Shown: piece after piece, positions 9,013 to 20,136 of the stretch
Position numbering within the stretch: the first letter of the stretch is position 1
Layout of the letters: each line of letters opens with the position of its first letter
NCBI GenBank assembly: GCA_018287875.1
Contig: JAGVVL010000009.1
Location: 2,356,001-2,420,000, forward strand
Reading direction: 5' to 3'
DNA length: 64,000 nt
Source: Nigrospora sphaerica
Taxonomy: Eukaryota > Ascomycota > Sordariomycetes > Amphisphaeriales > Apiosporaceae
Program-made: the position numbers and the translations under genes
Notes under the pieces: generated by a model
Databases searched by the model: none
Told to the model about the DNA's origin: nothing
Seen by the model: only the letters and a program-made list of their open reading frames with translations

Positions 9013-10376
9013 AGATCGTGGCTGTTGAACAGCCGTGGGTGGATTCATTGAATGTTGAAGGAAGCGAGCGATAATGGGGTTCAAGATGGTGGCAGTTGGG
9101 TCGTCTCTGCTGGGTCGAGGGTCCAGAGTTGTGATTGGCTCCTGTGAAGTTGCAAAGACCACCAGCTGCCCAAGGTAGAATGGAATCAATAGGGGAGATA
9201 ACTTGGTCGGTCACGACAAGGGGCCCCTCAGAGAGACGTCCGATGCGCATAAGTGGGCAAGGGGGTGGTGGAGGTTTTGTCGGCTTAGGCCCAGTTCCCG
9301 GAGATGGATGGCTGAACAAAACGGGAACCGACTTACGGAGACCGGCAAACGCGGGATCTAGATGTTCGACGGGTTCGGATCCGGGGGGCGGGGGATCAGA
9401 TCTTGTGTTGGGATCCTCACCGCGGCCGTCTCGTGGGCTCCCGGGGCCAAACCCTTCAGATTCAGGGCGCCTCTATCCAAGCAAAGAACTTGGCACCCGT
9501 GGCGCAAACGGAAAAGGTACCTTCCAGTCGTCTCCCGGGAGGAACACCGGCTGCTAGCACGGTATACTTCTGTACTGGACCTTGATTCGCCCACCGGGAT
9601 TAAACCGCTGCCCCCTTCGTTTGCAGGCGTTCCGGTTATAAGCAGTGATGGCCCCGATGGCGGCTTAGTGACCGCGGGCGCCTGCGCCGAACCTGTGGTG
9701 CCGCACACGTGGACATCCCTGCAAACGCATCGAACCCCTGTGGGAGCCTTCATCTGGGTGCGCCCGTCGGACCGGAAACCGACGTGACTTGGGATCCGAA
9801 ATGGCGTACGATATATATATATATACAGCGGCTCAGTCCGTTGGGAGCTCGTCAGTTGTTTGAGGGGTTCCGACTCTGGCTATCAGTTCTCACCGATACG
9901 AACCGCTCCCTTTTGACTGCAGCGGTGAGCGTCTCGATGAAGGGCACAACCGAGAGCCGTGACGATGCCAGCTTCTCGTGGTTGGCCGGAAAGCTTCTCC
10001 GGAAGCCATAAGAGGCCAAGGCCGCCGGTCTTGACGAATGGGACAGAACCGGCATGCTGCTGCCCCCCAAGTGACCGATTTCTCACGGACGATAGTGTAG
10101 CGAAGGAGTGCTGTTGCCCATCGACCAGCCATGAGACGGCAAATGGGTTGCATATCGGTGGGTTCGCACTGGCCTCCCAAGACCCTTGGCTTGGTGTTTG
10201 TTCCCTGCTGACGTTTCGACCAGGCGAGGCGCCGAGCGCAGTCCCGACCGGAGTTGGACCACCAACCCGTGATTTTCTGGTTTTTCTTTGCTGTCGTCAC
10301 GTCTCCTAGCTTCTACTCGGTCATCTCTTTCTTCGAAGCCCCCTCTTAACAGCGGAAACGGGAAAGTTGTTGCTAC
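9013..10376. other. Intergenic region, no gene recognised
   Basis: About 1.36 kb between the tRNA and a decayed gene. Overlapping open frames of 60-140 codons occur on both strands, but none has a recognisable motif. A short TA repeat lies near 9810-9824. It may include further lost parts of the decayed gene downstream. Confidence 0.5.
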
Positions 10377-10842
10377 ATGCACCCCGACATGCCGTTCCCA
10401 GCCCGGAAGATCCCCATTGAACCCCCCCTGAAGGGCTGGCACATAACCAACGTGATGCAGAGCAGAGAGGGTGCCGAGTCAGACATCCACGGCAAGCTCT
10501 TCTACCACGTCCGCGACCTTTTTGAACAGTTCACCCTCCAACTGACGAGGACAAAGGTTCACTTCGTGTGGGTGCCCAAAGGAGACCCGGCTGCGCATGC
10601 GGTGGGAAAGTTGGAACGCACCTATGTGAGCCATGGCTTTTGACCGTGTTGTAAATGCACGAGGGGAGGCGCCGACGCAGCTCGCCGCCGCAGGCACCGT
10701 CCCCTTTCTTGGCCCCAAGCCTGGCAGCTTCGCCCATGGCTCGCCTTGCGCCTCGGCTCGAGGAGAGGGGGAACAACGGCCACGCCGCCCGGCTGACACA
10801 CTGCCCGATGCCGTCGAAAGCGGCGAGCCTATGGGGAGTTAG
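10377..10842 (+). pseudogene. Decayed fragment resembling fungal MYND/DUF4470-type proteins
   Basis: The frame from 10377 gives 88 residues that look like real protein (GWHITNVMQS, then DIHGKLFYHVRDLFEQF). It hits TGA right after SHGF at 10641-10643. Shifting frame at that point continues with AFDRVVNARGEAPTQLAA. The pattern of KLFY-(h)RDLF followed by FDR(I/V)-x-N resembles the middle of fungal DUF4470 proteins, often fused to a MYND zinc finger. No start, zinc finger or C-terminal half was found. This is best read as a frameshifted relic. The family assignment is from memory of the motif pattern and is tentative. A separate coding-like block follows near 10935-11075 (FYSAAFWTYSTGSPMAM) and may belong to the same relic. 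Confidence 0.42.
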
Positions 10843-11988
10843 TTGCCCGGAAGTCGGCCTTCCCGGCCCGGTTTCTGCCAGCGAGAACCTCCCCTCCGCC
10901 ACCTCAGCCACAGCGTGCGCACGCGCGGCCGACGGCGGCCGTCTTCTACAGCGCCGCGTTCTGGACGTACAGCACGGGGAGCCCCATGGCCATGGACCCG
11001 GGCCGGGCCTGGGAGAGCCGCAAGCGCGAAGCCCCGCTGGTGGGGCAGCTGCGCGGGCTCGCCCCCCCCCAAACCAAGGGGAGAACCGCATCGCGGCGGC
11101 GTGGCCGATGCGTGTGGATGTTGCCGACGACGACGATGATAGCCGTGCCGACGCTAGCCGTACTGACACCGTACGCAAGCAGATCCGGACACCGCGGCTA
11201 CCCGACCCTTCGGCTTCGCGGCCTGGCTGGTCGAGATGCAGAGAGTCGTCTCTTGATGGGCCCTGGCACTTGTCGCGTAGGCTGGCAGTAGTGGGTGGCT
11301 GTGCTGGGCTATTGGCGGGTGGGCTGGACCGCATCGAACCGCATCGCGGCGAAGCTTGGCAGGCAACAACAAAGTTCTGGGTCCAATCATGGCGTCTCAC
11401 ATAGAACGAAGGTTAATACTGGGGAGCTCGGGGAGGAGGCGGGGGTGGGGGGTTGGGTGTGACAAAAGACAAGTCAGCCGATGATGCAAGACGCGATGGT
11501 GTCGAGGATGGCCTACGAATAGTCACGCCGCCTAGCGTCTACCACTAGGGGGTGGTCGGATGTCAGCAAAGGCGCGTGTCAGTTTGCCCGCCGTCATGTG
11601 CGAATAGCCCCGGGTCTGGGTGCGTATACGTGTGTATGCGTGTAGGTGTGTATACATAGGCGTGTCACCAATGTATGGCGGATATATAAACTTCGCGCGG
11701 GGGTGCCTGTGTCCCAGTTATATCACGCTCCATCGGTCGATTCCCATTGCTGGTGACTATGGTGCCACGTTCTCGCACCCGCGAGGCCGCCATCGTGTGT
11801 CATTTGAGTTGGGCCGGGCACATCCCGCGGCTGCATCTGCGCCTGGAACCGCCCATGATTAGTCGCGGTACACGGTACAGGCCTCCAGGAAATGCGTAGG
11901 CTGAGAGATTGCCGAGCGACTCGTCCATGACGCGCCGGGCGAATCATTCTCGTCCCCCCTTCCCCGGCCCCTGGGGGTGGCTATCACG

Positions 11989-11996
11989 TATATAAG
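11989..11996 (+). promoter_or_regulatory. TATA box of the ABM/Dabb-like gene
   Basis: TATATAAG lies 129 bases before the ATG at 12125, in a suitable place for a core promoter. This is a sequence match only. Confidence 0.5.
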
Positions 11997-12057
11997 CAGA
12001 CGAGCGCTCCCATGCACCTTCTCGGGGGCCCGCTTACTAGGCCGAACTACATAGTCA

Positions 12058-12065
<8 letters not shown>

Positions 12066-12088
<23 letters not shown>

Positions 12089-12092
12089 CGTC
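12066..12092 (+). repeat. (GTC)9 microsatellite in the probable 5' leader
   Basis: Nine perfect GTC units, preceded by GCC units, lie 33 bases before the start codon of the ABM-like gene and downstream of the TATA box. The repeat is therefore probably transcribed as part of the 5' leader. Confidence 0.9.
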
Positions 12093-12124
12093 GCTGTTGC
12101 ACATCCGGCTGCACCGTCTTCGGC

Positions 12125-12620
12125 ATGGCTCCTGTAACTCCCGAAGGCTACGTCACCCAGATCTTCCACGTCAACATTCCCACCGAACACCGTCTCGACG
12201 ACGCCGAGTCCCCCGCCGGTCAGAGATGGGAGCAGGCGCTGCGCCTCGTTGCCCACTCGCCCGGCTTCCTTAAGCTGCACTGGAACCGCTGCGACGGCGA
12301 CGGCGGTAAAGTCGAGCTGCGTGTAGGTTCGTAACCGTCATGCCCTGTCATCCTTAGACCCCCTTCCGACGGATTGGGCTTGCTGACCGCGGCCCCTTCC
12401 CCCTTTTCCCCGTCGGCCAGTTCGCGAGACGGTCGAGCAGAACCAGCAGTTCCTCGCGTCTCCCCTCTACCTGAATGAGGTGCTCCCCATCTTCAAGAGC
12501 CTGATGACGCCACCCAAGCCCATCCACCCGACCATTCCCGACATTCAGATCGAATCTATCCTTTCCCCTCCTAACTCGTGTCTCCCCTTGGAGCCCGTCC
12601 CGCCCATGGTGCCTATTTAA
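12125..12620 (+). CDS. Small ABM/Dabb-like (ferredoxin-fold) protein
   Basis: 133 residues from two exons, join(12125..12326,12421..12620). The 94-base intron has donor GTTCGT, branch CTGAC and acceptor CCAG. This donor gives ELRVVRETVEQ across the junction, in line with the HIVRET(L/V)EQH pattern of fungal homologues. The other possible donors either break the frame or give a worse match. The N-terminal half has SPGFLKLHWNR, the GF-x-(R/K)-(L)-(Y/H)WG-like signature of antibiotic-biosynthesis-monooxygenase/Dabb-type small proteins. After exon 2 the chain continues NQQFLASPLYLNEVLPIF. Many such proteins have no known substrate, so no reaction can be given. The gene has its own TATA box and a GTC repeat in the leader. 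Confidence 0.72.
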
Positions 12621-13588
12621 GGGGCAAGGCACGGCGGGCACGCAGTTTGGGTATCTCGGCGCCAACTGCGGAGGGGGCCCGATGGGTCACTAGGGACAGG
12701 GTGGAGGGGGGGGGGAGTTGAGGGAGACTGGTGCTTACAGGGGCCATGCCGGCCGTGGACCGCAGCGTATGTGGGATGGCACTAGGAACTCGTGTCTCTG
12801 TTTACCTTTAACCCGTTCAACGAGCAGGGGGGGGACATGTAGTGACTGATCTTGATGAATGTGAACTTTGCAGTGCGAGTACCAAAGTTCTCATTCCATT
12901 CCACAGACGCCCCCATCCACGAAAGGAATGAGCGTTTTTTAGCTCGAGTTGCTTCCATTTAGACAACGCCACTGACGTAGTCCTGTTCATCCCGTGGATG
13001 GCATTTGCCACAGCAGCTTGCGGATTCGCATAGCTGGGCTTCTCGGATTTGCTCATCGAATGGAAAACCGCGACCGACGATGGGGCTCTCCTGTAAGGCG
13101 GCACTCGTACGGAACTGCACAGCCCTACAACAGCTTCACGGAAGCCGCTGACGCACGCAGCATTCATACTGCGATCCGGGATCGACCCGATAGTGGGGTG
13201 GTGTTGCGGGGAAAAAACAGAGGCGGGGGCATCGAGAGCAATAAAGACCCCGGCCCTTGGCACTCGTGAATGGATACGACCAGATGTTGCCCTGCCCGTT
13301 TCGCCCCAGTCGGCAATCTGGGACAGGCTATTCCGGTGGCCGGCGCGGACTGTGGACACCATCGTGCTGAGACGACCTCTCAAATTGGACCGACGGCAGC
13401 TAACCCTCAATGCCTTGGTCCTATTTCTTGCGCGGCCATAAAGGCTGGGGAGACATGAGGAATATGTGCGTGGCAGAGGAGAATGGGGAGCTGGGAAGGC
13501 GTAGCAAAGTAAGGCATTACAATTGCAGGAGAGAGCTTTAGCAGCCATGGCTTGTATTCAAGCCTTCGTCCGGCTAGGTATGGGCTGG
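12621..13588. other. Intergenic spacer between convergent genes
   Basis: 968 bases between the ABM-like gene and the CAB4-type gene. A 243-codon open frame on the minus strand (12817-13548) has no recognisable domain and overlaps frames on the other strand. I see no gene here. Confidence 0.55.
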
Positions 13589-14803
13589 CTACCCTCGTGA
13601 TTCGGCTCGTAGCCGGCGTATGGCCGAACTGCTGATCTTGGAAGCGAAATTCTCCGTCTTGATCGCGCCCTCCACAACGTCCTCGGCATCCAGCACGTCC
13701 ACTTCGAAGACTTCGAGTTGGCGCCAGCCCAGCTCGGCGCGTTTCTCGTTCACGGCGGCGCCGCCGGATCGCGTCTCCCCCGAGACCACGAGTGCATCCA
13801 TGTCCTCTTGCGTGATGGTGGGCCCGAACGGGTCCTGGATGCACACGCACTGGACGACGATGGTATCTGACCGGAACGAGGCCACGATCTCACCGTTCTT
13901 CCTCGAGACCTTGGGCGAATACTCGCCTTTCCAACCATGCTTCTGGAGCTCCAGCATCGATGCGAGAAACTCGATGACCCCCATGGCTCGGTCGTCCCAG
14001 GGCTGTACGTGCTCGGCGTACTTCTTGTTCTTCAGCAGCTCGTCTCCCGTAACCCCGATGACAAAGGTGCCCGGCTTCGCGCACCCCTCTTCCGGCACTT
14101 TGAGGAGCAGAACGGCAGCCGTTAGCAAGAGCTTATGACCAGGGTGGAGATGGTCAAAGGTCCCGCCCAGGCACACGACATCGTGTTGCGGTGCTGGCCG
14201 CTGCAGTTGCCTCGTGTCGGCGGGCTGGGTGTTCAGCGTCAGGCCGCCTTGGACGGTCATCAGCTGCTCCTGGGCCAGGAACTGCGTACCCTCGAACATG
14301 GTCAGATACTGGTTCAACACCTGGTGTCCGTACTCGGACCCGACGTTGAAGATGTACTGCCAGGGGTGATAGGCGGCAACAAAGGTAGCGAGGTCCACAA
14401 TCACGGTGTTGTTGGGCTCAATGGCCACCCTGAAATCCATCGGCGGCGCTTTCTTGAGGTCGTGGTCCACCAGGATGACGCGGGCATCGACCGAGCCCTC
14501 GCCGCCGTCCACCTCGGTGGCGACGCGGAGCCGCGCGCACACGGCAGCGACGAGGCTGTACATGCCCGCGAGGATGGCCTGCGCCTCGTCCCACGACAGC
14601 GACTTGTGCTTCCGGAAGTTCCCCTTCAGGAACGGGGCCGCGAGGGCAATGATGAGCGTGCTCCCGCTGGGCCCCCCGGAGCTCTTCAGCTTGGCGACGA
14701 CATCCTCGACGGCCGGCCGGTAGGCGGCGCCGAGCGTGGGCCGATCCACAGGGTGCGGAGGAGGGGGGAGCAGCAGAAGCGAGGGCGGCGGGCCTTGCTT
14801 CAT
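13589..14803 (-). CDS. cab4: Phosphopantetheine adenylyltransferase (CoA biosynthesis, CAB4 type)
   Basis: 404 residues, one exon. The enzyme transfers AMP from ATP to 4'-phosphopantetheine to make dephospho-CoA, the fourth step of CoA synthesis from pantothenate (EC 2.7.7.3). The nucleotidyltransferase motif GGTFDHLHPGHK (around residues 211-222) carries the HxGH signature. The C-terminal KISSSAIRRL matches the second conserved motif of this superfamily. The 200-residue N-terminal region (LLLLPPPP near the start) is typical of fungal homologues. The start at 14803 is the first in-frame ATG; the frame reaches further only through a non-ATG TTG. No separate dephospho-CoA kinase domain is seen, as expected for fungi. 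It is transcribed divergently from the WD40 gene. Confidence 0.9.
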   Translation of the reverse strand: MKQGPPPSLLLLPPPPHPVDRPTLGAAYRPAVEDVVAKLKSSGGPSGSTLIIALAAPFLKGNFRKHKSLSWDEAQAILAGMYSLVAAVCARLRVATEVDGGEGSVDARVILVDHDLKKAPPMDFRVAIEPNNTVIVDLATFVAAYHPWQYIFNVGSEYGHQVLNQYLTMFEGTQFLAQEQLMTVQGGLTLNTQPADTRQLQRPAPQHDVVCLGGTFDHLHPGHKLLLTAAVLLLKVPEEGCAKPGTFVIGVTGDELLKNKKYAEHVQPWDDRAMGVIEFLASMLELQKHGWKGEYSPKVSRKNGEIVASFRSDTIVVQCVCIQDPFGPTITQEDMDALVVSGETRSGGAAVNEKRAELGWRQLEVFEVDVLDAEDVVEGAIKTENFASKISSSAIRRLRAESRG

Positions 14804-16352
14804 CCTGGAAAAATGACCCGTCGTGATGGCACGGGGGCGGGTGTACTTAGCAAAGCCGCCGAGAAGGTTGGATGTAGTCGCCGGTGCTTGAAGCGGCAAG
14901 ATTAAGTCGGCAATGCTGGTTGTGTCTGCCAACTTGTCCGACGGAAGCGGAAGTTGTTATCGACAACCTCCTCGGCTAAAGTGGAGATGATGTCAAGCTG
15001 ACGGCTACCGTAGAGGTACCTTAAGTAGAAATTCGATGCAATCCACGGGACGATGGATGTCCATGTCAAATTGCGGACGCTCATCCCATTTCTACTTAGT
15101 GCTCTATTGATTTCTCACTTACATGCAATTTACCTGCCTACTTACATATATGTAAGCAGTAGAAGTGGCAACTTAGCCGTCTGTTTATATACCCATTCCT
15201 CTTACTACTTACCTATCCACGGCCGACAAGTACCTCAAGGTTGGGGTGGCCCCGGGGTGACGGAATTGACTGAAGTGCAGCGAGCACAACGAGTGCAACA
15301 GCTGGGGATATCTGCCTACACGGCCACTTACGACAGCGCCGCGCCCCGCTCAGCTCCTGGCATCCCACCACCAATGGATAGCATGATGGATGCTGATGGA
15401 ACACCAATGGAATTGCCGGTACGCATTTGGGAGCAAAAACGAGTGGGCGGGGAGCCGTTGCTGACTGTCTGCCCAAGTACTGGGACGCGCCATTGTCTTA
15501 CCTGAGCCGCAGGGCTGGAGCGGGTGGCTCGCTTGGGTCCATAGATCCAACCATCTCTTTAGGTTATGTACTTTGAGAGAGACGGGGCGTCAAGACGGGC
15601 ATCACCAAGTACAAAGGGTGCCTAATGAGCCCAATGTTGAATTGCCTGCGGCGGGGGCGACCTTGCGAGGAGTGGTAATGCGCCTACGCAGTAGCACATG
15701 GGACCTTGGGCACCTCAGCTACATTCCTCTTCCACTCGGGAAATGCGTACAACGTTCTCGTCACTTTGTCTTATCGGGCCCGCAGTGCCGAAGCTGGAAG
15801 ATGGGACGAAGAGGTGGAGGAGAGCTTGAAGCAACCAGAAAACTGAAACCCAGCGCCGGCGGCTGCTGGCCAGCCAGAAACGCTTGTGATATCCCAGTGC
15901 TACGTTAGGTACTACCCACGGCAGGCTGGGCGGTCCCTCTGCCGCATTTCAAGGGCAATAGCAGCCCATCCCGACCCATCCCATCCCATACCAGAGAGCT
16001 CCAGGGCTCGATCCTATCTCTATCTATCCCGCCCGCCCTCCTCCAACCTACCCGCCTATCTTTCCAGGCCCCCCAAACTCACTCCCCATGCGACTGACGG
16101 CAGCTCCGCCACCTACGGTCGAACTCACCTGCCCCAGGAACACGCTGCGGACGAAGAGGATCTCGCTTCGTCCTGACGGCGTCGTCCCAGGACCTAAGCC
16201 AAGCCCGGTCCAGCTTGACTCGTCCGCTTCTCCCCCCCTCCCTCCCCCCGCTGCAGCTAATTCGCGCGCGCGCGCGCATTCTGCCCTTGGTGTAATTGCG
16301 GCGGCACTGCGAGCGGGCAATTGTCCACTTCGGCTCCCACGAGTACAAAACC
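14804..16352. other. Divergent promoter region
   Basis: 1.55 kb between the CAB4-type gene and the WD40 gene. It contains TACTTACCTA-like pyrimidine-purine motifs at 15115-15215 and an alternating GC tract at 16263-16278. No coding exon was recognised. Confidence 0.55.
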
Positions 16353-18333
16353 ATGAACCAATCACAGGGCTATGGGGGAGCCCCGCGACGGGCCGCGTCC
16401 TACGGCCCTCATGACGAACTTCACATCTCGCCGACCGTGAGCCACCCGCAAGTGTCCTCGCGCGACTTCACCAACACGTCTGGCCCCGCCTCCTCTGTTG
16501 CTGGCGCCGGCCCCCAAATCAAGCTCGACCAGGCCGCCTCGGTCGCCCCCGCCTATCCCGCCACCTCTTCGGTGCCCAATGTGTTGCAGCCCGGCGGATT
16601 AGGCGCCGGTCGACCACCAGCTGTGAGCGCAAACACCGCCCCTTCCCTGGCCACCATGTCTGGTGCCCTCCAGCAGTCGCCCAACGACTACGCGGCTTCG
16701 TCGAAACCGCCCTCCTTGAGCATCGCGTCGCCTCACGGCTATTCGCGCGCCAGCCCCGGTGCCACCTACGACTCCCCCACCACCTACACCCCGTACACCC
16801 CTACCACCCCGGCCGGCTCTGCCACGGGCTCGTCGCAATTCATGTCGCCCCCGGACAACAAATACGGCGCCCCCGGGTCGCAACGAAACATCTCCAACAC
16901 GCCCCTGGGCCTTGCCGACATCCGGCCTCGCGCCGACTCGAGCCTCTCGGATGGGACCCCCGGCACCGCGGGCTACGAGCTGGCCAACCCGCAGCCTTCC
17001 ACCAGCAGCTACCTCGCTCCCTGGGCCCTGTATGCCTTCGACTGGTGCAAGTGGACGCCCCAAGGCAAGGGCGCCGGCAAGGTCGCCGTAGGCAGTTACC
17101 TCGAAGACGGACACAACTTTGTACGCCGCCCTCTCCGCCCCTCCCGCCCCTCCCGCCCCGCGCCCCGCGGTGCCCGTTGCTGACACGCGCCCTGCAGATT
17201 CAAATACTCGATACGCAGATTGTAAACACGCCCCCGGACGTGTATACCCCCGGCTCCTCGAAGCAGTGCCTGGAATTTACCAAGATTGCCGAGGCCACCC
17301 ACTCCTACCCGGTGACGAGACTTCTATGGGAGCCACCGTCCTCGCAGAAGCAAACCACGGACCTGCTGGCCACGTCGGGCGACCACTTGAGGCTCTGGTC
17401 GCTCCCCTCGGACGCGCAGGCGACCTACAACAACAACATCAACAACCGAACAGCCAACCTCCCCATCACAAAGCTCACGCCGCTGGCGTTGCTGTCCAAC
17501 TCCAAGACCCCCGACCATACGGCCCCGCTCACGTCGCTCGACTGGAATCAGGTGTCCCCGAGCTTGATCATTACCTCTAGTATAGACACAACTTGCACTA
17601 TATGGGATATCCCCTCGCTCACGGCCAAGACCCAGCTTATTGCCCACGACAAGGAAGTCTACGATGTGCGATTCTGCGCCAACAGCGTCGACGTCTTTGT
17701 CAGTTGCGGCCAGGATGGCAGCGTGCGCATGTTCGATCTGCGCAGCCTCGAGCACAGCACCATCATATACGAACCCACGGGCAAGGATGACCGAGGTGGG
17801 TACTGTCGACAGAAGCGGGCCGTGGGGTTCTTATTCGCTAACGCAAGTCATCCCCAGATGCCAACGGTGGCAGGATAAGCCCGACGCTGGCGCAGCAGAC
17901 GATGACGAATGCGCCTCCCTTGATGAGGCTGGCCACTTCACCGCACGACACGCACTTGCTCGCCACCTTCGCGCAAGACTCCAACGTCATCCGCATCTTG
18001 GACGTACGACAGCCCGGCCAAGCCCTGCTCGAGCTTCGCGGGCACGGCGGACCAGTCAACTGCGTCGAGTGGTCGCCCTCGAGAAGAGGAACGCTGGCGT
18101 CGGGAGCCGATGACTGCACCGTGTTGATTTGGGACCTTATGAACAGCACGCCGAGCAACGCCCCCGCCAACAACGGCCCCGGTTCTACTGACAAGCACCT
18201 CACGCCCGTGGCCAGCTGGCAATGCGACTACGAGGTCGGCAATCTCGGATGGACGCCAACCCTCGCCAACAGCGAAGGAGGCGAATGGCTCGGCGTCAGC
18301 GGGGGCAGGGGGGTTTGGGGCGTCAAAATATGA
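16353..18333 (+). CDS. WD40-repeat protein of the DCAF7/WDR68 (AN11) family
   Basis: 613 residues from three exons, join(16353..17120,17198..17795,17858..18333), with introns of 77 and 62 bases and CTGAC or CTAAC branch sites. The first 220 residues are disordered (Ser, Pro, Thr). The WD40 part starts at YLAPWALYAFDWCKW, the conserved opening of WDR68/DCAF7/AN11 proteins. It continues with LDWNQVSPSLIITSSIDTT, SCGQDGSVRMFDLR, CVEWSPSRRGTLASGADD and VLIWDL. Relatives are scaffolds that bind DYRK-type kinases and can serve as substrate adaptors of CUL4 ubiquitin ligases. The extended N-terminal tail is common in filamentous fungi. The start ATG at 16353 has a suitable AAAACC context. Confidence 0.9.
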
Positions 18334-20136
18334 GCTGGGCCAGGCCTCTGCTGCCCTATCGCAGCCAAGCACCACGCCCCTGGCGGCGTGGGTTGTGGAC
18401 GACACGTTGACGAATGCGGCTCACATTATCACCGGAACGGGGACGCGGCGGCCGAGAGCAACTGCTCCGTGGCGGCCGGCGCGGTATGGCTCCATAGGCC
18501 CGTGCCTGAAGTTGTTTGCGGAGATGGCCGGGGCTCACACGAAAAATGATGGGTATTTGTCGTTTGAGGGGCCGAGCCCCATTGGGGACGTGCCTGTTGC
18601 TCGTCCGCGAGCGTTTCGCCATGAAGCCTCTTTGTTGCGGTACAAAACGGGGGCATGTGGCGGGAGATGCTGTAGACTGGCCATTGGAAGTATAATGGAG
18701 TCTCATGGGGCATAGAGTTGCTGTTGAATTGTGCGAGTTGTTACTTGTAGGGGGCACTTGCTCTGTTCCAGGTCCAGATAGATGTTGTGGTCCACTACCC
18801 GACCTGCCTTCCTTGTTCGGTACTACCGGTGCAGAACCTTGGCGGCCCGAGGGTAAGATACCAACAGACCGTGTAGCTTATAGTCACATATCTACCTATA
18901 TTTCCGATCTATGAGTTCGGCGACGCGCTGCGCACGTGCTAGTTTAGACCCCGGGGCGGAAAGCAGGTGTAGGGAATCCGGCGTTGGCGTTGGTGGTGAT
19001 CATGGAGTCCCTTGACTTGGACACGCGCTGGTCGTGTGTTTCGCCAGGATCGGACGCAGAGTTGCTGATGACTCCTCTTGGGAAGGACTGGGTGTTATCG
19101 GCAGGGTGTAGGGGGGATTCAAGGAATATGAGCCCGGCTTTGGGGTCGGACAGAGGGGCCGTGAGGGTCAGTAGGTGCACTCCACTCATCCATACATCCA
19201 TGCAGGCAATAATAGACATATCCTATCTATCCGATGCACCTCAGGCTGTGAATACTAATGGCGGTGCTACGATGCACTCGTAGCTTCTACTCGCCATAGG
19301 CACGGAATGTAGGTATGGGATGCCAATCGGACAAGCACATCCTCGCCATGGAGTGTTGTCAATTTGTAACATGAATGAGGCTCAGTACTATGAACAAAGA
19401 TACCAGGTTCTTCCTGTAAGTAGGTTTCGAGGAGAAACGGATACATAATTATTTAACACTGTTTTGTCTCTTGTATGCTAATTCCGTTTGCCGGCCTCGT
19501 ACCTCTACTCTCTTTGCATGCACTGGTATCCCGCGCTGGTGCCTGGATGGCGAGATTCATTCCAGTGGGTTGACAGCTTTGGCCCGTCGGGAGAGATCAG
19601 TAATGGGCCAAGTCAGGGAAGGGGTGAATTAGCGGATAGAGCAAGCTGATTTCTACCGCCTCGTTTATATTGGCATCTACTAGAAAGGCCCGGAAATGGT
19701 TCGTGGTCTCATTCGTTCTATTTCAAGTTGAAGTTCTGCCATGAAAACAAGCCTTTCCCACTTGAATGATACATATGTACAGAATCGGCTGGCGGCCTTG
19801 CAGAGAACGACTCCACTCGAGCTTCCGCTTCCGCCAATTCTCCCTGGGCCAAGCCGCTAGTCTAGTAGGGGATTAGCGTGAATCCGTTTGTAAGACCGTC
19901 GCGTTACAGTCGCCCCAAATCCATCTCAGCCAGGGAAGCTTTGGAGTCCATTCCGGCCAAAGGACATCTCTCCGTCTTCGACTTCTTCTTTATTTAATTC
20001 TCGCCATCTCGACGGCACCTTCCCTTTCCCCCCTTTCCCACTACCACAATCTGACCCTTGCCGATCCGAGCCATCGTCTCACGCCCACGGCTTCATCATC
20101 ACGCGCGAGGCCTCCCTTGTGTTAGCTACCGCCACG
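18334..20136. other. Intergenic region upstream of SPT5
   Basis: 1.8 kb with only short overlapping open frames. The stretch 19300-20000 is more AT-rich than its surroundings. The last 200 bases are pyrimidine-rich, typical of a fungal promoter and 5' leader. No gene was recognised. Confidence 0.55.

Larger units (their letters stand above)
10843..12124. other. Upstream region of the ABM-like gene; unresolved coding-like block
   Basis: The only coding-like stretch I see is 10935-11075 on the plus strand, with AWESRKREAPLVGQLRG; I cannot assign it, and it has no clear start or splice sites. The opposite-strand frame (10531-11400) is low complexity and probably a shadow. The right end contains a TATA box and a GTC repeat in front of the next gene. 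Confidence 0.45.

Noticed and set aside
10531..11400. 289-codon minus-strand and 249-codon plus-strand frames over the same bases
   Set aside because: Both are low complexity. The only protein-like signal is in short plus-strand blocks that are out of frame with these.
14804..14932. N-terminal extension of the phosphopantetheine adenylyltransferase to 14932
   Set aside because: It would start at TTG and is preceded by a stop in frame; the first ATG at 14803 matches the start of fungal homologues.
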